This document shows, piece by piece, positions 7,526 through 15,337 of a stretch of 35,379 nt of DNA. Below the pieces are notes generated by a model that saw only the letters and a program-made list of their open reading frames with translations, made no database searches and was not told the origin of the DNA. The stretch's first letter is position 1. Each line of letters opens with the position of its first letter. This DNA comes from an uncultured Succinivibrionaceae bacterium (GTDB lineage: Bacteria; Pseudomonadota; Gammaproteobacteria; Enterobacterales; Succinivibrionaceae). Both the position numbers and the translations under genes were made by a program. The stretch is taken from the NCBI GenBank assembly GCA_944389865.1, contig CALXNX010000023.1:1-35379 (forward strand), given 5' to 3'.

Positions 7526-8500
7526 ATGATCGCAGAACCGAACAATTTACAGCAGGCCGTGCAGGCTCAAGCTGAACTGCGGAGCACCAAAAAAGAAAAA
7601 AGACAGATCACCAAGCGGCTGTCTGACGTGTTCTTCAAATTTCTTTTCGGTAATGAAGAACATAAAAAGTTTTTGATTTCTTTGCTTAATTCATGTTTTG
7701 CAGCTTATGCGGCAGAAAAGCCTTTAGTGATTGCCGATTTAAATTATGTTAACACTGAGCTTACGCCTCATAGAGTAAATCTTAAGTACCCAGTAATTGA
7801 TATTGCCGCTCAGACTGATCAGGGGCTGGTGGATATAGAGTGTCAGATCCGTGTTGAGCCTTCTATTAATGATCGTCTGATGTATTACCTATCTTCTCTT
7901 ACCGCTGAAAGCTTATATCGGGGCGAAAACTACAGCGATGCTCCGCCGGTGATCATTATTTGTCTGCATAAGTACAGAGCGCATCATCCGCATGCTGCTC
8001 CGGGCAAATTCATCTTCTGTAATCGCATGATGGAAATAGAAGATCACGTTGAGTTCAGCAAGAAGGCCGCCATCTATACGGTAGATTTGGCAGTTTGGCG
8101 GGAGCATTTTACCGGTCTTGCACCTAAAGAAATCAAGCGGATTGATCGCTGGCTGGACTACTTGACCAATGAAGATCCTGACTACTTTAAAAAAGCAGAA
8201 TATCTGTACAAAAATGATGAAATAATGACGGAGGTTGCTATGGCGGAAAAAGTATTTACCCGTGACGATGATAATTGGTTTGCCTATCTAGCAGAGCGCA
8301 ACGCAATTATGGCCGCGGAGAATCATGATCGAGATTTAATTGAGCAAACTCGCAGAGAGACGCGAGCAGAAGCAGATTGGGCTAAAAATATCGATCATAT
8401 AAAAAAAATGAAAAAAGAACATTTCAGCTTAGAAGTGATTATGAAAATAATCAGTGATATGCCTAAGGAAGATATTACTAGATATTATAACGAAGCATAA
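7526..8500 (+). CDS. Rpn-family PD-(D/E)XK nuclease (transposase_31/PDDEXK_2 type)
   Basis: The 324-residue protein belongs to the Rpn / PD-(D/E)XK nuclease family, linked to recombination promotion and phage defence. The N-terminal nuclease domain shows KRLSDVFFKFLFG (residues 30-42), then Asp92 in VIDIAAQTD and VDIECQIR with Glu105 and Gln107. That is the D...E-x-Q active-site pattern of the family. A charged, coiled-coil-like tail (about residues 250-324) ends in SLEVIMKIISDMPKEDITRYY, the usual tail pattern. AAGGAG lies five bases before ATG. It is more AT-rich than its neighbours and stands between mrcA and aroK where the pil genes are found in relatives, so it was probably inserted. An internal start is described separately. 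Confidence 0.85.
   Translation: MIAEPNNLQQAVQAQAELRSTKKEKRQITKRLSDVFFKFLFGNEEHKKFLISLLNSCFAAYAAEKPLVIADLNYVNTELTPHRVNLKYPVIDIAAQTDQGLVDIECQIRVEPSINDRLMYYLSSLTAESLYRGENYSDAPPVIIICLHKYRAHHPHAAPGKFIFCNRMMEIEDHVEFSKKAAIYTVDLAVWREHFTGLAPKEIKRIDRWLDYLTNEDPDYFKKAEYLYKNDEIMTEVAMAEKVFTRDDDNWFAYLAERNAIMAAENHDRDLIEQTRRETRAEADWAKNIDHIKKMKKEHFSLEVIMKIISDMPKEDITRYYNEA
8240..8500 (+). CDS. Candidate intragenic small protein from rpn (RpnS-like)
   Basis: Within rpn and in the same frame, ATG 8240 (Met239) is preceded by ACGGAGG five bases upstream, a better ribosome binding site than most genes here have. Translation from it would give the 86-residue C-terminal tail alone. In E. coli, Rpn proteins are known to produce such tails from internal starts, and these inhibit the full-length nuclease. 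The sequence shows the signal; expression and function are inference. The same tail is duplicated downstream. Confidence 0.5.
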   Translation: MAEKVFTRDDDNWFAYLAERNAIMAAENHDRDLIEQTRRETRAEADWAKNIDHIKKMKKEHFSLEVIMKIISDMPKEDITRYYNEA

Positions 8501-8535
8501 GAGCAGTATTTCTGCAGGAAAAAGCATAAAGCAGC

Positions 8536-8770
8536 ATGACTGAAAGCTTAAATCTGATAAAGCCCTTTGTTCTGCTGGAGCGATGGGCAGCGGCAAACGG
8601 ACGTCGGTAAAGTCTTCAGCATGCAGGATGCAGCTGAGCTTCCTTGTTTGAGAAGATAAAATCGAGGACAGCAGCGACGATATGAGCTTAATCGAAATGT
8701 TTGTCCATTTTGCTGAAGACGGGGGATGCCGATGCGAAAATAAAGTTCTGAGAGCTGCTTCGATTGATCC
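8536..8770 (+). pseudogene. Decayed duplicate of the aroK 5' region
   Basis: Starting at ATG 8536 the sequence reads MTESLNLIKPFVLLE, matching the start of AroK (MTENLHHIKPIVLVG). After a one-base deletion it continues with MGSGKRT where AroK has MGCGKST, and later with MSLIEMFVHFAEDG against MTIPEIFAQFSEEG, then ENKVLRAA against ETQALRAA. Stops and indels interrupt it, and it ends near codon 80 of aroK. The 10-base run GAGCAGTATT after the rpn stop also recurs before the intact aroK. It is therefore the junction-side remnant of a tandem duplication of about 600 bp. Confidence 0.8.
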
Positions 8771-8780
8771 GTGGGGTGCT

Positions 8781-9095
8781 TCTTTAAAAAAAGCTGTATC
8801 TGCATGAACAGGATGAAATAATGACGGAGGCTTCTGTGGCAGAAAAATCTTCACCCGTGACAATGATAATTGGTTTGCCTATCTAGCAGAGCGCAACGCA
8901 ATTATGGCCGCGGAGAATCATGATCGAGATTTAATTGAGCAAACCCGCAGAGAGACGCGTTCAGAAGCGCATTGGGATAAAAATGTTGATTATATAAAAA
9001 AGATGAAAAAAGAACACGTAAGTTTAGAAGTGATTATGAGAATAATCAGTGATATGCCTGAGGAAGATATTGCTAGATACTATAACGAGGCATAA
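8781..9095 (+). pseudogene. Duplicate of the rpn 3' region
   Basis: From about 8781 the sequence repeats rpn from roughly codon 224 onward (offset about 595 bases). The ACGGAGG site is kept, with GTG in place of ATG at 8836. A one-base deletion shortly after it shifts the frame, so the full tail cannot be read from that start. From 8904 on, the copy is close to rpn (I count about 19 differences in 192 bases) and in frame to the stop. Confidence 0.8.
8904..9095 (+). CDS. Small ORF, stand-alone copy of the Rpn C-terminal tail
   Basis: ATG 8904 opens 63 codons almost identical to the last 63 of rpn, ending in MPEEDIARYYNEA. No good ribosome binding site precedes it. The frame is intact and about 90% identical to its parent, while the aroK fragment in the same duplication is badly decayed. 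That contrast hints at selection or gene conversion. It could act as an orphan inhibitor of Rpn, or be an inert remnant. Confidence 0.4.
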   Translation: MAAENHDRDLIEQTRRETRSEAHWDKNVDYIKKMKKEHVSLEVIMRIISDMPEEDIARYYNEA

Positions 9096-9137
9096 GAGCA
9101 GTATTTCTATCAATAACAGCAATGACATAGAACCGCC

Positions 9138-9677
9138 ATGACTGAAAATCTACATCATATTAAGCCCATTGTATTAGTGGGGCCGATGGGCTGCGGCAAA
9201 AGCACGGTTGGAAAAGTGCTGGCGCAGCTGCTGCAGCGTGACTTTCTGGATTTGGACGATAAAATCGTGCGCGATAACGGCATGACCATTCCGGAGATCT
9301 TTGCTCAGTTTTCCGAAGAGGGGTTCCGCCTGCGCGAAACGCAGGCCCTGCGCGCAGCTTTAGCCGATTGCTCCTGCGTTATCGCCTCAGGGGGCGGTAT
9401 AGCTTCACGGGAGGAAAACCGAGCGCTGCTCAAAGAGCAGGCCAGATGCGTCTATCTGTACTGTCCGGTTGAAACGCAGTATCAGCGCACTTTAAATGAT
9501 CGCAACCGACCGATGATTCAGGCAGCCGATCCGAAAAAGCGCCTGACTGAGCTCTTTGCCGTGCGTGATCCTCAGTACCGCGAGGTAAGCATGGTCGCAG
9601 TTGATTCCAGCCGCTTAAATCCAGAAGAGTGCGCTGCAGAGATCTGCAGACTGCTGCAGCAAAGAGAGCAGGCGTGA
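9138..9677 (+). CDS. aroK: Shikimate kinase
   Basis: The 179-residue cytoplasmic enzyme phosphorylates shikimate with ATP, the fifth step of the shikimate pathway. It has the P-loop GPMGCGKST (residues 15-23), the LDLDDKI segment that binds magnesium and shikimate, and ASGGGIASR for the substrate. The lid RNRP is also present. Length matches the family (about 173). It heads the aroK-aroB-damX-rpe-gph-trpS series conserved in gammaproteobacteria. Here 289 bases separate it from aroB, more than usual. The gene directly follows a duplicated piece of the rpn tail and a partial copy of its own 5' end lies at 8536-8770, so its original upstream region has been rebuilt. Confidence 0.95.
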   Translation: MTENLHHIKPIVLVGPMGCGKSTVGKVLAQLLQRDFLDLDDKIVRDNGMTIPEIFAQFSEEGFRLRETQALRAALADCSCVIASGGGIASREENRALLKEQARCVYLYCPVETQYQRTLNDRNRPMIQAADPKKRLTELFAVRDPQYREVSMVAVDSSRLNPEECAAEICRLLQQREQA

Positions 9678-9966
9678 CTGAGCCGCGCTGGAGTTCGCCT
9701 TTTATGAAGTACTTTCTTTGCAGCCTCTTTGCTGCAGTTTCCAGTCAGGATCTTGGCGCTTTAAACTTCATCCTGAGCAGCAGATCTGCGTGGCACGGCG
9801 GCCGGCAGCTGATTTGCTCCATCACCGCTAAAAATATGCCTTAATCCCAGCTCTTTTGCGGCAAATGAGCGCAGAATAGGGCACAATAACAATGTAAGCG
9901 CATGGCGCGGGCGATTTGCTGTCCCAGGCTGCGCATTAAACTGTTTGAATAAGGACATACTGCCAA

Positions 9967-11067
9967 ATGCTGGAGACCCTGCAGGTTGATTTAAAAGACC
10001 GTTCCTACCCTATTTATATCGGACTTAATTTAGCTTACGGGGAACTGCTGCAAAAAGCGCTTCCCCAAAAGCGCGAGCTGATGATAGTTACTAACGACAC
10101 GGTCGCTCCTCTGTATTTAGATAAGACCAGGGCAAGCTTAAGCGCTGCCGGCTTTCAGGTTCATCATGTGATCTTAAAGGACGGCGAGAGCTATAAGACC
10201 GTTGATTCATACATGCAGATCATGACCGCCTTGATTGAGGCTGGGCTGTCGCGCGACTGCGCGCTGGCTGCTTTAGGCGGCGGCGTGGTGGGGGATATGG
10301 CCGGCTTTGCGGCGGCGACCTTCATGCGCGGGGTGCCTTACGTGCAGCTGCCGACAACTCTGCTTGCCATGGTAGATTCCTCCGTGGGCGGCAAGACTGC
10401 TATCAATCATCCCTTGGGTAAAAATATGGTGGGAGCTTTCTATCAGCCCAAGGCGGTGGCGGCTGATCTGCAGGCGCTCGATACCCTGCCGCGCCGCGAA
10501 ATCGCTGCCGGCATGGGAGAGGTGATTAAATACGGCATTATTTATGACGCTGAGTTTTTTGCTTATTTAGAGCAGCACGCCGATTTATCCGCGCTGATTG
10601 CCGATAAGGCCCATTTAATTGCCATGGTTAAGCGCTGCTGCGCCATTAAGGCCGAGGTAGTCGCGCAGGATGAGCGCGAGGGCGGCATCCGGGCCATCTT
10701 AAATTTAGGCCATACCTTCGGGCATGCTGTCGAGGCTTATTTAGGCTTCGGCACCTGGCTGCACGGCGAAGCGGTGGGTCTGGGCATGATCCTTGCCTCA
10801 TATCTGGCCATGCACAGGGGCTTAGTGAGCAGGGAGCAGTATCAGCGCATCTGCGCATTAATCGCGCGCTGCGAGTTGCCGGTCAAGATCCCTGATGGCA
10901 TGACGGCAGATGATTTCCTGCGTTTAATGCGCCATGATAAAAAGGTCAAAAACGGGGCTATTCGCTACGTACTGCCGCAGGGGATCGGCCGGAGCGCCGT
11001 GTACAGCGATATTTCCGATGCGGAAGCGGCCGCCGTATTGACGCAGTTTATTAAGGAGCAGGCATGA
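9967..11067 (+). CDS. aroB: 3-Dehydroquinate synthase
   Basis: The 366-residue enzyme converts DAHP to 3-dehydroquinate using NAD and a divalent metal, the second step of the shikimate pathway. Seen in order: DGESYKT, GGGVVGDMAGFAAATFMRG, the PTTLLAMVDSSVGGKTAIN block that binds NAD and substrate, GEVIKYG with a metal-ligand Glu, and HTFGHAVE and LHGEAVGLG with the two metal-ligand His. Length is standard (E. coli 362). AAGGA lies upstream of ATG 9967. The stop overlaps the damX start by four bases (ATGA), implying translational coupling. The DAHP synthase that feeds it is at 29064 in this window. Confidence 0.97.
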   Translation: MLETLQVDLKDRSYPIYIGLNLAYGELLQKALPQKRELMIVTNDTVAPLYLDKTRASLSAAGFQVHHVILKDGESYKTVDSYMQIMTALIEAGLSRDCALAALGGGVVGDMAGFAAATFMRGVPYVQLPTTLLAMVDSSVGGKTAINHPLGKNMVGAFYQPKAVAADLQALDTLPRREIAAGMGEVIKYGIIYDAEFFAYLEQHADLSALIADKAHLIAMVKRCCAIKAEVVAQDEREGGIRAILNLGHTFGHAVEAYLGFGTWLHGEAVGLGMILASYLAMHRGLVSREQYQRICALIARCELPVKIPDGMTADDFLRLMRHDKKVKNGAIRYVLPQGIGRSAVYSDISDAEAAAVLTQFIKEQA

Positions 11068-12806
11068 GCGCATCCAGCTGGCTGCGCCTGCGCACCCAGG
11101 AGCAGCTGATACATACTCTGCTGCAGCAGGTCAGCCGCCAAGAGGCCTTTATTTTATTAAGCGGTGAGCGCGGCAGCGGGCGCACAGCGGTCCTCGAGGC
11201 GCTGGTGAATGCTGCAGAGCGGCACATGCGGGCGGTGTACCTGCCCTGCAGCGGCGATATGACGCTGCAGCGCCTGCGCGAGACCTTTTTAAAGCAGCTG
11301 CTGCCCGGAGCAGAGTGCGACACTTCTCTGAATTTAGCTGACAGCCTGGTCAAGCATCCGGTGCCGGGCAAAAAGCGCATTCTGGTGATTGCAGATGACG
11401 CGGATGCCGCAGTATCCTCGTTTTATACGGAGCTGTGCGCGCTGTATCAGGAGTTTGCCGGGCAGAACCGCTTTGCCTTTGTGCTCTCGGGACAGCCCTT
11501 GTGGGCCGAGCAGAAGCAGCGCCTGCCGCAGGCCTTTGAAATCACTGAAATCAGCGTGCCGCCTTTAACCGGCGAGGAGGCGATGGCGGTGGTGCGTCAG
11601 GTATGCGCCCATAATGGCCTGAGCCATGTTTATAATATTAAAGAAAGTTCTTTGCCGGCAGCGCTGACGCGCTGTCAGGGCAGAATCGGCAGCATCTTGG
11701 CATATACGGAACAAATCATGGCAGAACAAAGCAAAAATCAAACTGCAGAACCTAATAAAAACACAGCGGCCGCAGCCGCTTCCGGGGCATCCAAGCCTCA
11801 GAAGCGCAGCTCTGCAGGCATTTTCATCACCATCGTGTGCATCATCATTGTACTGGGGTGTCTGGCCGCTTTATTTGTAGGCGGGAATTTCTTTAAGGAC
11901 AATGATCCGGCGGATTTGCGCGCCGCAGGAGCAAGCACTGCCGCCGAGAGCGCAGCTGACAGCAGCAGTACGCTGTCCGGCGCTTTAATTGACGACGGCG
12001 CGCTGAACTCTCCGATCCCGGAGGGTATTGAGGCTCAAACGCCGCCGGCCGCTACCAACCGCAGTATTACCTTATCGGGCAAGGAGCTCGATAAAATTGA
12101 GGAGGCAGGCTCTAATCGGCCTGACTTACCCCGGCCCGCAGTGGCAGGATCTGCAGTAAACCCTAAGACTGAGGCCGCGCCGCAGCGCTTAAGCCGCGAG
12201 GCCAATGCGCTACGTCAGGCTGCGGCAAAGCAGGAACAGCAGAAAGAGCCGAAAGCAGCTCCCGCTCCGGCTCCTGCAGTGAAGTCTGAAAAGGCAGCTC
12301 CCCAGATCCAAACTGAGCCGGTAAAAGCGGCTCCTCAGTCTGAGCCGGCAAAACCTGCTCCGACCGCTCAAAAGAAGCAGCCGCAGGCGGCAGCAGAATC
12401 TGCCGTCAAGGCAGCGCCTGCCGCTGCACCTGCTGCCTCTGTAAAATCTTCCCGCGCGGCCGGGGTAGTGCGTCCGGAGCAGGTGCCGTTCTCGGGCCTG
12501 GCGATTCCGGGCGGCTCCAGCGAGCTTAATTACAAGAATGACGCGCACTATACTCTGCAGATCGTAGCCGGCCGGAATCGGCAGAATGTGGTGCAGGTTT
12601 CAGCGGCCTTAAGCGGGCGCTACTGGATTTATGAAACCGTGCGTGAAGGTCGTCCGTGGTATGTGCTGATCGTGGGCGAATACCCCAGCCGCGCGGGCGC
12701 ACAGGATGCGTTAAGACAGCTGTCGGCCGCGGTGCGGGCAGCTAAGCCTTTTGCCAAGAGCTTTGCTGCAGTCAAGCAGGAAATGCAGGCTGCATCTGAG
12801 CAGTAA
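11064..12806 (+). CDS. damX: DamX-like cell-division protein with AAA and SPOR domains
   Basis: The 580-residue protein has an N-terminal ATPase-like domain (P-loop-like GERGSGRT at 34-41, with Arg where Lys is usual), one membrane segment at about 253-273, a long Ala/Pro/Gln-rich linker (about 275-490) and a C-terminal SPOR domain (about 492-570). SPOR domains bind denuded glycan strands at the division septum; DamX is recruited there. The Arg in the Walker A motif suggests weak or absent ATP hydrolysis. Its place after aroB is the conserved one, and it overlaps aroB by four bases. The gene dam, next in E. coli, is missing: rpe follows after 12 bases. Confidence 0.85.
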   Translation: MSASSWLRLRTQEQLIHTLLQQVSRQEAFILLSGERGSGRTAVLEALVNAAERHMRAVYLPCSGDMTLQRLRETFLKQLLPGAECDTSLNLADSLVKHPVPGKKRILVIADDADAAVSSFYTELCALYQEFAGQNRFAFVLSGQPLWAEQKQRLPQAFEITEISVPPLTGEEAMAVVRQVCAHNGLSHVYNIKESSLPAALTRCQGRIGSILAYTEQIMAEQSKNQTAEPNKNTAAAAASGASKPQKRSSAGIFITIVCIIIVLGCLAALFVGGNFFKDNDPADLRAAGASTAAESAADSSSTLSGALIDDGALNSPIPEGIEAQTPPAATNRSITLSGKELDKIEEAGSNRPDLPRPAVAGSAVNPKTEAAPQRLSREANALRQAAAKQEQQKEPKAAPAPAPAVKSEKAAPQIQTEPVKAAPQSEPAKPAPTAQKKQPQAAAESAVKAAPAAAPAASVKSSRAAGVVRPEQVPFSGLAIPGGSSELNYKNDAHYTLQIVAGRNRQNVVQVSAALSGRYWIYETVREGRPWYVLIVGEYPSRAGAQDALRQLSAAVRAAKPFAKSFAAVKQEMQAASEQ

Positions 12807-12818
12807 GGAGAAATTTAA

Positions 12819-13487
12819 ATGGCGGTAACTCAATTTGCAGGTTCGATTCTGTCAGCCGATCTGCTTAATCTGCAGGCGGATGTAGCTGATGCCTTAAAGG
12901 CCGGCATCGATATCATTCACTTTGATGTGATGGATTATCATTTTGTGCCTAATCTGACCTTTGGGCCCGGTTTATTAAAGCAGATGCGCAAAGCTTTTCC
13001 GGAGGCGGTGCTCGACGTCCATTTAATGGTCACTCCGGTAAGCGAGAATATCATTCGCGATTACGCCGCTGCCGGCGCGTCATGGATCTCCTTCCACCCT
13101 GAGGCCTGCACGCATATTGACCGCACCTTAGGCTTAATTAAGGACTTGGGCTGCAGGGCCGGGCTGGTACTGAACCCGGGCACTGCGCCGCAGATGCTGC
13201 GCTATCTGTGGGATAAGCTGGATTTCGTGCTGGTGATGACGGTGAACCCGGGCTTTGGCGGGCAGAAGCTCATCCCCTCTGCCCTGCAGAAAGTCTCCGA
13301 TGTGCGCCGCATGGCCGCCGAGGCCAACGTCAAGCCTTTAATTGAGGTGGACGGCGGGGTTGATCCCAAGACCGTGGGCGCGTGCGCGCAGGCCGGCGCT
13401 AATGTCTTTGTGGTGGGCTCGGCTTTCTTTGGACAGCAGGACAGAGCGCAGGCTTTAGCTTACCTGCGTCAGGGACTGCAGGCATGA
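12819..13487 (+). CDS. rpe: Ribulose-phosphate 3-epimerase
   Basis: The 222-residue TIM-barrel enzyme interconverts ribulose 5-phosphate and xylulose 5-phosphate in the pentose phosphate pathway. It shows SILSAD, HFDVMDYHFVPNLTFG with metal-binding His and Asp, DVHLMV, MTVNPGFGGQ for phosphate binding, and EVDGGV with the catalytic Asp. Length equals the usual 225. AAGGAG precedes ATG 12819. The stop overlaps the gph start by four bases (ATGA). It directly follows damX, with no dam between. Confidence 0.97.
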   Translation: MAVTQFAGSILSADLLNLQADVADALKAGIDIIHFDVMDYHFVPNLTFGPGLLKQMRKAFPEAVLDVHLMVTPVSENIIRDYAAAGASWISFHPEACTHIDRTLGLIKDLGCRAGLVLNPGTAPQMLRYLWDKLDFVLVMTVNPGFGGQKLIPSALQKVSDVRRMAAEANVKPLIEVDGGVDPKTVGACAQAGANVFVVGSAFFGQQDRAQALAYLRQGLQA

Positions 13488-14176
13488 AGATCAGCTCTCG
13501 TCCCCAGCTTATTATCTTTGACTTAGACGGGACTTTAGCTGATACCGCCCCGCAGCTGGCGCTGGCGGTGCAGCAGAGCATGCGTAAGCTCGGGCTTAAG
13601 GTTCCCAGTCTTGAGACGGTGAAGGAGTACGTAGGCAACGGAGTTAATCTGCTGCTGGCGCGCACCCTTGCCGGGCGTTTTGAAGCCGGCATCGCCGATG
13701 TGGATGCTGAGCTCCTAAAGCAGGCGCGGGTGCTGTTCAACCGCTTTTATCAGGCAGGCCTTAAGGATAACTTTACGCTCTACCCCGGGGTGCTCGACGG
13801 CCTGCAGGCCTTTAAGTCTTTAGGGATTAAATGCGCAGTGGTGACCAATAAGCCTGATGTTTTCGCCAGGCCTCTGCTGGGCTTTATGGGAGTGACGGCG
13901 TACCTTGACTTTATTTTGGGCGGCGAGGTGATCCCGGCGCGCAAGCCCGATCCGGAGCCTTTGTTCTATGTCTGCCGGCAGCTTAGGATTGATCCGGCGC
14001 ATGCCGTCATGGCCGGGGATTCGGTTAACGATATTAAAGCCGGGCAGCGGGCCGGCATGCCTACCGTGGGCTTTACCTACGGCTATAACCGCGGGCAGGC
14101 CTTAGATGCCGATTATGTCTATGACCGCTTTGCAGACTTTACTGCCTTGGTTCAAACATCAGCATCATGCGCCTAA
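13484..14176 (+). CDS. gph: Phosphoglycolate phosphatase
   Basis: The 230-residue HAD-superfamily hydrolase removes phosphate from 2-phosphoglycolate arising from oxidative DNA damage repair. HAD motifs are all present: FDLDGTLADT (motif I with nucleophile Asp), VTNKP (motif II), RKPDPEP (motif III Lys) and MAGDSVNDIKAG (motif IV). It overlaps rpe by four bases, the conserved coupling in this cluster. Its TAA stop lies in the loop of a perfect eight-base-pair hairpin at 14166-14186. Assignment rests on HAD motifs plus position between rpe and trpS. Confidence 0.93.
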   Translation: MKISSRPQLIIFDLDGTLADTAPQLALAVQQSMRKLGLKVPSLETVKEYVGNGVNLLLARTLAGRFEAGIADVDAELLKQARVLFNRFYQAGLKDNFTLYPGVLDGLQAFKSLGIKCAVVTNKPDVFARPLLGFMGVTAYLDFILGGEVIPARKPDPEPLFYVCRQLRIDPAHAVMAGDSVNDIKAGQRAGMPTVGFTYGYNRGQALDADYVYDRFADFTALVQTSASCA

Positions 14177-14186
14177 ACGGCGCATG
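14166..14186 (+). other. Hairpin enclosing the gph stop codon
   Basis: CATGCGCC and GGCGCATG form a perfect eight-pair stem around the loop TAAAC, which contains the gph stop. No T-run follows, so it is not a standard intrinsic terminator. It may protect the 3' end of the operon mRNA before the trpS promoter. Confidence 0.45.
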
Positions 14187-14212
14187 GGACTGTGCAGACG
14201 CCTAAAGTGCGC

Positions 14213-14218
14213 TACAAT
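14213..14218 (+). promoter_or_regulatory. Candidate -10 element of trpS
   Basis: TACAAT in the context GCTACAAT lies 42 bases before the trpS ATG. No convincing -35 hexamer is present at 17 bases. The same GCTACAAT context precedes flrC and xthA in this window, which supports it as a real -10 element. Confidence 0.45.
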
Positions 14219-14260
14219 GAGCCGCACTTAATTCACAGCTTTTATTTTTAGAGTACATTC

Positions 14261-15262
14261 ATGGCACAAGAGATCATTTTTTCGGGCATTCAGCCTTCAG
14301 GCGAGCTTTCGATCGGCAATTACATCGGCTCGCTGCGGCAGTGGGTGCCGATGCAGGATGACAATGACTGCATCTACTGCGTGGTCGATGAGCACGCCAT
14401 TACGGTAAGACAGGATCCTAAGCTTTTACATGAGCGCACCTTCAATACCTTAGCGGTGTTCCTGGCTGCCGGCATTGATCCGCATAAGAGCACTATCTTC
14501 CTGCAGTCGCAGGTGCCCGATCACTGCCAGCTGGGCTGGGTGCTCAACTGCTATACCCAGATGGGCGAGCTGTCGCGCATGACCCAGTACAAGGATAAGG
14601 CCAAGCGTTATGCCAATAACCTTACCGCCGGCCTGTTCAACTATCCGGTGCTGATGGCGGCCGACATTCTGCTCTATCAGGCCCATAAGGTGCCGGTAGG
14701 CGATGATCAGACGCAGCATTTAGAGCTGACCCGCGATATCGCAGAGCGCTTCAACTCGCTGTACGGTGAGACCTTTACCCTGCCGCAGGTGTTTGTACCC
14801 AAGGCCGGCGGCCGCGTGATGAGCCTGCAGGATCCGACTAAGAAGATGTCCAAGTCCGATGACAATCCTAATAACGTCATCCGCCTGCTCGAAGATCCGG
14901 CCTCCATCTTAAAGAAGGTCAAGCGCGCGGTGACCGATTCGGACAATCCGCCGGTGATCGCTTACGATTGGGACAGGAAGCCGGGCGTGTCCAACCTCTT
15001 AGAGCTGATGTCCTCAGCCACCGGCCGTCCGGTTGCGGAGCTGGTTGAGCACTTTAAGGGCCAGATGTACGGCAGCTTTAAGAGCGAGGTCGGCGAGGCC
15101 TTAGTGGCGATGCTCGAGCCTATTCAGCAGCGCTATAAGGAAATTCGCGCTGACGAGGGTTATCTGCGCGAGATCTTTGCTCACGGCGCCGCCAAGGCCC
15201 ATGAGCGGGCGCAGGTAACCTTAAAGCAGGTTTACGAGAAGATAGGCTTTGTGCTGCCGTAA
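14261..15262 (+). CDS. trpS: Tryptophanyl-tRNA synthetase
   Basis: The 333-residue class I aminoacyl-tRNA synthetase charges tRNA-Trp. The HIGH-type motif is seen as [12 protein letters not shown] (residues 13-24), with SIGN in place of HIGH as in bacterial TrpRS, and the KMSKS loop as [16 protein letters not shown] and [10 protein letters not shown] are also characteristic. Length matches E. coli (334). It closes the aroK-to-trpS series but has an 84-base gap with its own likely promoter after gph. A strong hairpin terminator follows 26 bases after the stop. Confidence 0.97.
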   Translation: MAQEIIFSGIQPSGELSIGNYIGSLRQWVPMQDDNDCIYCVVDEHAITVRQDPKLLHERTFNTLAVFLAAGIDPHKSTIFLQSQVPDHCQLGWVLNCYTQMGELSRMTQYKDKAKRYANNLTAGLFNYPVLMAADILLYQAHKVPVGDDQTQHLELTRDIAERFNSLYGETFTLPQVFVPKAGGRVMSLQDPTKKMSKSDDNPNNVIRLLEDPASILKKVKRAVTDSDNPPVIAYDWDRKPGVSNLLELMSSATGRPVAELVEHFKGQMYGSFKSEVGEALVAMLEPIQQRYKEIRADEGYLREIFAHGAAKAHERAQVTLKQVYEKIGFVLP

Positions 15263-15288
15263 GCGCAGCTTGTGGTCATCAGGTAAAG

Positions 15289-15320
15289 GGCCGCTCAAGC
15301 TTAAAGCTGAGCGGCCTTTT
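15289..15320 (+). terminator. Intrinsic terminator after trpS
   Basis: GGCCGCTC (15289-15296) pairs with GAGCGGCC (15309-15316), and the inner AGCTT/AAGCT extends the stem. TTTT follows. Read leftward, the stem is followed by CTTT, so it may also end the convergent permease transcript. Confidence 0.8.
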
Positions 15321-15337
15321 ACTTGCGGTTAAACAAA

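Noticed and set aside
9629..9844. 71-codon ORF after aroK
   Set aside because: Starts inside aroK in another frame, lacks a start signal and shows no family features.
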